Origin: Dipylidium caninum
Taxonomy: Eukaryota > Platyhelminthes > Cestoda > Cyclophyllidea > Dipylidiidae
Length of the DNA stretch: 64,000 nucleotides
NCBI GenBank assembly: GCA_017562135.1
Contig: QEYB01000290.1
Coordinates: 682,001-746,000, forward strand
Direction of reading: 5' to 3'
Of this stretch, positions 59,681-64,000 are shown piece after piece. A model generated the notes under the pieces. It ran no database searches and was not told where the DNA came from. It was given only the letters and a program-made list of their open reading frames with translations. The number at the start of each line of letters is the position of its first letter. The first letter of the stretch is position 1. The translations under genes were made by a program, and so were the position numbers.

Positions 59681-60411
59681 CCAGTTGCACTCAACCCGTT
59701 AGAGGGGATCAAGACGCATTTGACAAGTACAAAGGATTACGGACTCTAACGACTCATTAAAAGCATACAAATTACTCCGATATTTGAGGGCAAACCCGCA
59801 GGACAAACAGGTTCCTTTTCTTATTAGTTGGGCCGACTGGAATATGAAATATTTATGCTGGTAGAAACTACATCGATATGGCACGGTATGTAGCAATTAC
59901 AAGAACTTTCCCGTGCGTCAACGTAGAAAATTTACTACTTCGAGGACAAATTAACCATAATATTTCTTGAAAGAATAGGTAATATCGCTGTAGGCCGAAA
60001 GATTTACAACTTAGGTAGCATTCAAAATACCATTCACATTTGCCTTATGAAATTACTCTTAGGAATATGGCTTGCACATTATACGTTGTACACTATATCA
60101 ACGCACAGTTGTTGTGTCATCACCTATGGTTTACTCCCACTTATTCGAATCCACAGATATCGGTTTGTTCTTAAAAACGCACCCTATTTTTTCAGTCCTT
60201 TCACTCCATTGAGAATATAACTCACCCAACGTGTGTTTAATTTCTTAATGCGGGCTATCGTGTATCCTATAAACTGTGTTCCATCTGACTTATATCGAAG
60301 CCATTACGAGAAACGGATCCTTCCAGCTGGTATTACACTCCGACAAGGCCGCCAGCCTGCTTGCGAGCAGTTAACCCTCCTACTCATTAACCTGGTTGAG
60401 CCTCTTTATTG
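59681..60411. other. Divergent intergenic region, shared upstream region
   Basis: About 730 bases separate the start codon of synaptogyrin (-) from that of the zinc-module gene (+), so both promoters should lie here. No TATA box or other motif can be asserted. Minus-strand frame 59699-59896 shows no recognisable motif. Confidence 0.5.
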
Positions 60412-61707
60412 ATGGAGATAGGGGGTGTACGACTTGTTGCGTCGGGTACAGACATTACAGCGGATTTTCTGAGCATCTTTGCTGATAAGAGTTATGCAAC
60501 ATTCTCTGCGTTTGCAACGGATATGAATTCTTTCATGGCGGTATGACAGAGCTTTATCGAATATTCACCTCTTAATACTTCCCCGTGTAATTGTATAAAC
60601 CTTTGTATGATCAAGGATTGCGGTTGTTAGTAGCAACTTTTTGACTGTTCTTATATCCTCTGTGCTTATTTAGCTTTCCCGTACTTCTTACAAAAAGGCC
60701 AAAACTCTGTATTTTCCGGTGAGTTCGCGAGAAAGACATACCATTGTTTACCGAGCGATGAAACTGAGTTGCCAGCGTGATGGATGTCCAGCATTTCTCT
60801 CAGTGGGCACTCGTCGTGGATACTTGCACGTGGGAAAGTATTTGATGATACACAGTCACGCGTCTGAAGATTGCCCCACTCCACTTACACTCCCCAATCA
60901 AGTTCTCTCTTTGTACAGTGATAATGACGATCCTACTTGTGTGATAAACAATACAAAAGAGTTTCGCAAGTGGTTTTCAACGGATTCCTTTGGTACTTTT
61001 CACGAGTTTAAACATACCCTCGATCTGTTCTCCGAGGATTCAGGTAGTCAGTTTAAAGTGAGGAATAGTATCCTTTTCCCTCCCGACGCGCCCGAGGCCA
61101 ATACTCTTTTATACAGGCTGATCAGTTTGAAATGCATCCATGGCGGCAGTTATACCAGTGTAGCTTTGCGACCGCGACCTGGCAAGTAAGACTCGATTTG
61201 GCATTAGGCATTTCGAATTTTAGAACGAAGTGCATGGGTTGTATGGCTAACATAACGGTGAAGGCTAAAGCTGGTCGCTTAGTTATTGTTCGCGCACGAC
61301 TCCGGCACAATCACGCACTCATTTCGCCGTCTACTGAAAATGAGGTGTCACTGGAGCGCTCAAAATGTAAACAGGACAATGTGGGAACTGTCATAGGATA
61401 CGAGAAACCTACATCTCTTAGTGGTCGTCTTGCTTTGGTGGACTCATTACTTCAACGTATGCGAGATCGAGTGATTTCGAGAAGCAGCGACTCTAAGTGG
61501 TTTTCGGCTTTCTTCGACCTAATAGTTGACGTGGAACAGATCACAGACGACCCAGCATTTCCTTCTGGTAAACATGATTTTGACTCTAATATACCTCTAA
61601 TTCTAGACTCATCTGAAGGCATTTTTGCCAAGTACGGACGAACAAGCGATGAACTCGCCTATCTCTCTCTTTTTCTCATTGCAAAATCCCTGTTCAGTAG
61701 AATTCAG
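60412..61707 (+). CDS. Protein with two tandem FAR1/WRKY-GCM1-like Cys/His modules
   Basis: Exons 60412-60540, 60674-61185 and 61224-61707 join in phase to at least 375 residues. Two homologous modules are visible. Module 1 has FADKSYATFSAFATDM, then a Cys pair at 77 and 82 (SCQRDGCPAF) and HSH at 104-106. Module 2 has WFSTDSFGTFHEFKHTLDLF, Cys197 (LKCIHGG), the Cys pair at 217 and 220 (TKCMGC) and HNH at 242-244. This C...C...HxH layout is that of the FAR1/FLYWCH-type WRKY-GCM1 zinc fold, found in transposase-derived regulators and ZSWIM proteins. DNA binding is therefore inferred. No DDE transposase core or SWIM motif is seen. The third exon ends at a CAG/GTGATA donor with a stop just beyond. 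A further exon starting near 61863 (ending about 61923) is possible, so the C-terminus is open. Confidence 0.72.
61186..61223 (+). other. 38-base intron in the zinc-module gene
   Basis: The segment runs from GTAAGA to TTTTAG. Without removal the frame meets a stop at 61187; with removal RPRPGK joins TKCMGCMANI and restores the Cys/His module. This makes an intron a better reading than a frameshift. Confidence 0.8.
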
Positions 61708-62154
61708 GTGATAATTTAGAGTAGTTTCTAAAGAAACGGTAGATTTCCCCTGTCATTAGTGTGTACAAATACCCCAACCATTTGTACAGAAATCATATAT
61801 TTCTCTGACTTTTAATCAGTCAGCACAATAACTTGGCTAATATTTTTTTAGACCTGAGTGTGCGGACATTGAGGAAACACACAAGGATAGCCGGAACAAC
61901 ATTGGGCTGATTTATACTACCTAACTCTACTGAATGGAGTTCTTTAAGTTCTTTTTCACTTCCTACCTTAGAAAGACCATGTTATAAATAACAATTTCCG
62001 AAAGATATAAGAAACCAGAGTGACCGTACTTAAAGTGCTTGAAAATTTGTGCAGTCTATTCACAAGCATTCTTCAGTAAAGCAGGTAGGATAATGGAATA
62101 CATTGGGAAAAACGACGCTGTGGTAATAGCGAAAGCAAAAGGGGATGAAGTGAG
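61708..62154. other. Tail-to-tail region of zinc-module and SLC35F genes
   Basis: AT-rich sequence holding the 3' ends of two convergent genes. A T-rich acceptor-like sequence near 61850-61861 might begin a last exon of the left gene. Nothing else is seen. Confidence 0.5.
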
Positions 62155-63415
62155 TTAAGCGCCACTTTCATCTTTGGGGGTCTCATTCGTCTCTAGATAA
62201 ATAGGATCTCTCGAGGCGAAGAGGCAGAGGCCTACTATAATCGCCCCGAAGGAGAAGAGGTAGAGTGGATGGAAGATATTTCCGAAAAGATAGATACCAA
62301 CTAATAGAGCGTAGAGATCCGCGGTAAGTAGGGAGAGGTTCACCAAGACTGAGTTCGTCCTGGACAGGGCGAAGGGGAAGACGGTGTAGAGAATGAACAT
62401 TGCTGCAGCAAAACCCGCCAAGGATCCGAGAATGACAGCTGAGTTCAACTAATGACAGGCAAGATAGAAGTCAAGATTTGCATTTATTGTCCATTTAAAT
62501 GAAGCAAAAAAATCCTACTTTATCGGAGAGGTGTATTAATTCACTGATTTTCTCGTGTTCCAGACTGGCACAGTAGATGGCAGTCCAAAGAGTTGCTGAG
62601 AGTGTAGAAAAACCCAAGTAGTCAATGATACCGTACTTCCGCACAAGACACTCCTGATAGACATTTGAGGCGCCATAACCCACCGCCCCCGCAAAGACTA
62701 AAAAGTCGCCAAACAGAACCAAGGAGGTCTGTGAACTACCTTCACCAATATATGCACTGGCGTTATCGTTACTCATTTTCGCTGCCAGGTAGTCTGCTCC
62801 GACCATAGCCCCAGCGCCACCCAGGCATACAATTACACCCACAACGTGGATCCATTTGTAACGTGTTTTCAAACACAAACGGCTGAGAATCATGGCTGTG
62901 GGTACTGTAAGGCAGTCGAGAAGTTGCACGCTGGTAATATTTGTATACTCGTAGGCGGAGACGATTGCCCAGTTCGCATGCATGTCGATAGTTCCAGCAA
63001 TAAAGTACTGCCAACCACGAATGCGTAGAAAGTCCCACAACTTCTGAGTGCGTGTTAGAGACGTCTCGGTGTCATGGGAGAGGAGTTTGGACCAACTAAA
63101 GATGCCGTAGATAAGAGCGAGGAGAAAGTAGTGGATGAGATTTTGCGCAAGTGGAAGACTGAATCCGTAGTTGACGAGGTATTTGCTAGCGATGCCAGTA
63201 GTAGCTATTAAGACGGAGAGAAATTGCCCCAAAGCCAGTGGAACCGCCAAATGACGAAGACGATGGGCGAAGCGCGAACGGCCGGGAAGAGTCAAGACGC
63301 TGATATTGCTGGTGCTGCTCGAGTCATCACCCCGAGGGTCGACTGCTCGTAAACCCACCTCTCCATCTGTGGGCAGTTGTTCCGCCTTTAAATACAGAAG
63401 CGAACAAAGCAATGT
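62155..63415 (-). CDS. SLC35F-like: SLC35F1/F2-like membrane transporter (first exon not found)
   Basis: SLC35F proteins are multi-pass drug/metabolite-transporter-superfamily members whose substrates are mostly unknown. Two exons, 63415-62519 and 62448-62155 (minus), are joined across a 70-base intron and give 396 residues plus stop. The match to SLC35F1/F2 is clear: VPLALGQFLSVLI, GIASKYL, NITSVQLLDCLTVPTAMILS, GAGAMVGADYL, FAGAVGYGASNVYQE and VNLSLLTADLYALL, with about ten hydrophobic segments. The conserved core is complete. The first exon opens directly after an acceptor-like TAACAG with no Met for over 120 codons, so the start codon lies in an upstream exon that I could not identify between 63416 and 64000 or beyond the window. 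Confidence 0.88.
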
Positions 63416-64000
63416 CTGTTATAGTTTTTCCTGCATCATGAATCTCTGTTAGTTTTTTAATGGGCGACACCCCGAGGTTACCTTAAGGCTGTCTTTTAAA
63501 TACCTGCAATGTTCCAACCCTACTAAACCATGCACGTTAACTACCACGCCTTAGTGAAATTTTTTTCAGCCTCTTTGTGAAAACCCCTCATTAGACCATA
63601 CTTCAATTGCTTCATCTTTTGTGATGTAATGAAAATGATGAAATAGAAAAGTTGTTGCAAACCTCCCCGCATACTTTCCTAATGTTTGCACCATCTATTT
63701 CTTGTGATCACTTCTATTTACCAATGACAATAAAGAAACAAAGTAACGTCTTATTTGTCAAGCAAAAATTACGCACTTTTACATGTGAATTTAAGCGCGT
63801 ACCGGCATTAACAGGAATAATTAAAGTCCGTTCACATTATTGCAAAACTAAAGTTTTAATGTTTTAGAAATCTCAAGACCATCTACAACGCCTGAACAGG
63901 AAGTTCAAAAGACCTATTATCTTGGCACGATTAAACGTTCATGCGTCTCTCCTCGAGGATTACAAGAAAGATGTCAGTGAATGAAAACCAAGCGTTTTAT
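63416..64000. other. Upstream of the SLC35F-like gene, window edge
   Basis: This should contain the intron before, and perhaps the first exon of, the minus-strand SLC35F-like gene. No ATG-to-donor segment of the right phase could be chosen. A + strand open frame at 63652-63867 is AT-rich and unrecognised. Confidence 0.4.

Noticed and set aside
60719..61719. Frameshift between two overlapping frames in the zinc-module gene
   Set aside because: A canonical 38-base intron explains the change of frame and restores the domain.

Overview
This is a eukaryotic, spliced, protein-coding window, most probably from a parasitic flatworm and, with moderate confidence, a tapeworm. The evidence is animal-specific gene families (PKA catalytic subunit, MAP7/ensconsin, SLC17A9, gamma-adaptin, synaptogyrin, SLC35F), canonical GT-AG introns in two size classes (34 and 38 bases in two cases, about 66-84 bases in many others) next to multi-kilobase introns, and a moderately AT-rich background. 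No taxonomic search could be run.

Layout. 1-4.5 kb: no recognisable gene; upstream region of the first gene. 4.5-11.4 kb (+): complete nine-exon PKA catalytic subunit. 11.4-15.6 kb: no convincing gene. 15.6-32.0 kb (+): MAP7/ensconsin-like microtubule-associated protein; ten exons are solid to 26.6 kb, and the 3' end is partly unresolved. 26.27-27.11 kb (containing the tenth MAP7 exon) and 32.55-33.34 kb form a nearly identical inverted duplication about 5.4 kb apart. 33.8-37.5 kb: repeat-rich block with two inverted, broken mariner transposase fragments, several microsatellites and a diverged direct repeat. 37.5-41.3 kb: no recognisable gene. 41.3-46.2 kb (+): SLC17A9-like vesicular nucleotide transporter, ten exons. 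48.4-55.8 kb (+): AP-1 gamma-adaptin, fourteen exons. 57.7-59.7 kb (-): synaptogyrin, four exons. 60.4-61.7 kb (+): a protein with two tandem FAR1/WRKY-GCM1-like Cys/His modules. 62.15-63.4 kb (-): SLC35F1/F2-like transporter whose first exon was not found.

How the genes relate. They are separate transcription units, not an operon. Three neighbours act in secretory or synaptic vesicles: SLC17A9 (ATP loading of vesicles), gamma-adaptin (trans-Golgi/endosome clathrin coat) and synaptogyrin (vesicle tetraspan protein). Synaptogyrin and the zinc-module gene are divergent across about 730 bases; the zinc-module gene and the SLC35F gene converge tail to tail.

Most unusual points: the inverted antisense copy of a MAP7 exon with a damaged splice donor, the tandem FAR1-like gene, the ultra-short introns, and a strong alternating purine/pyrimidine GC-rich island in a PKA intron. 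Exon boundaries were deduced by eye from splice consensus, reading phase and protein similarity recalled from memory.
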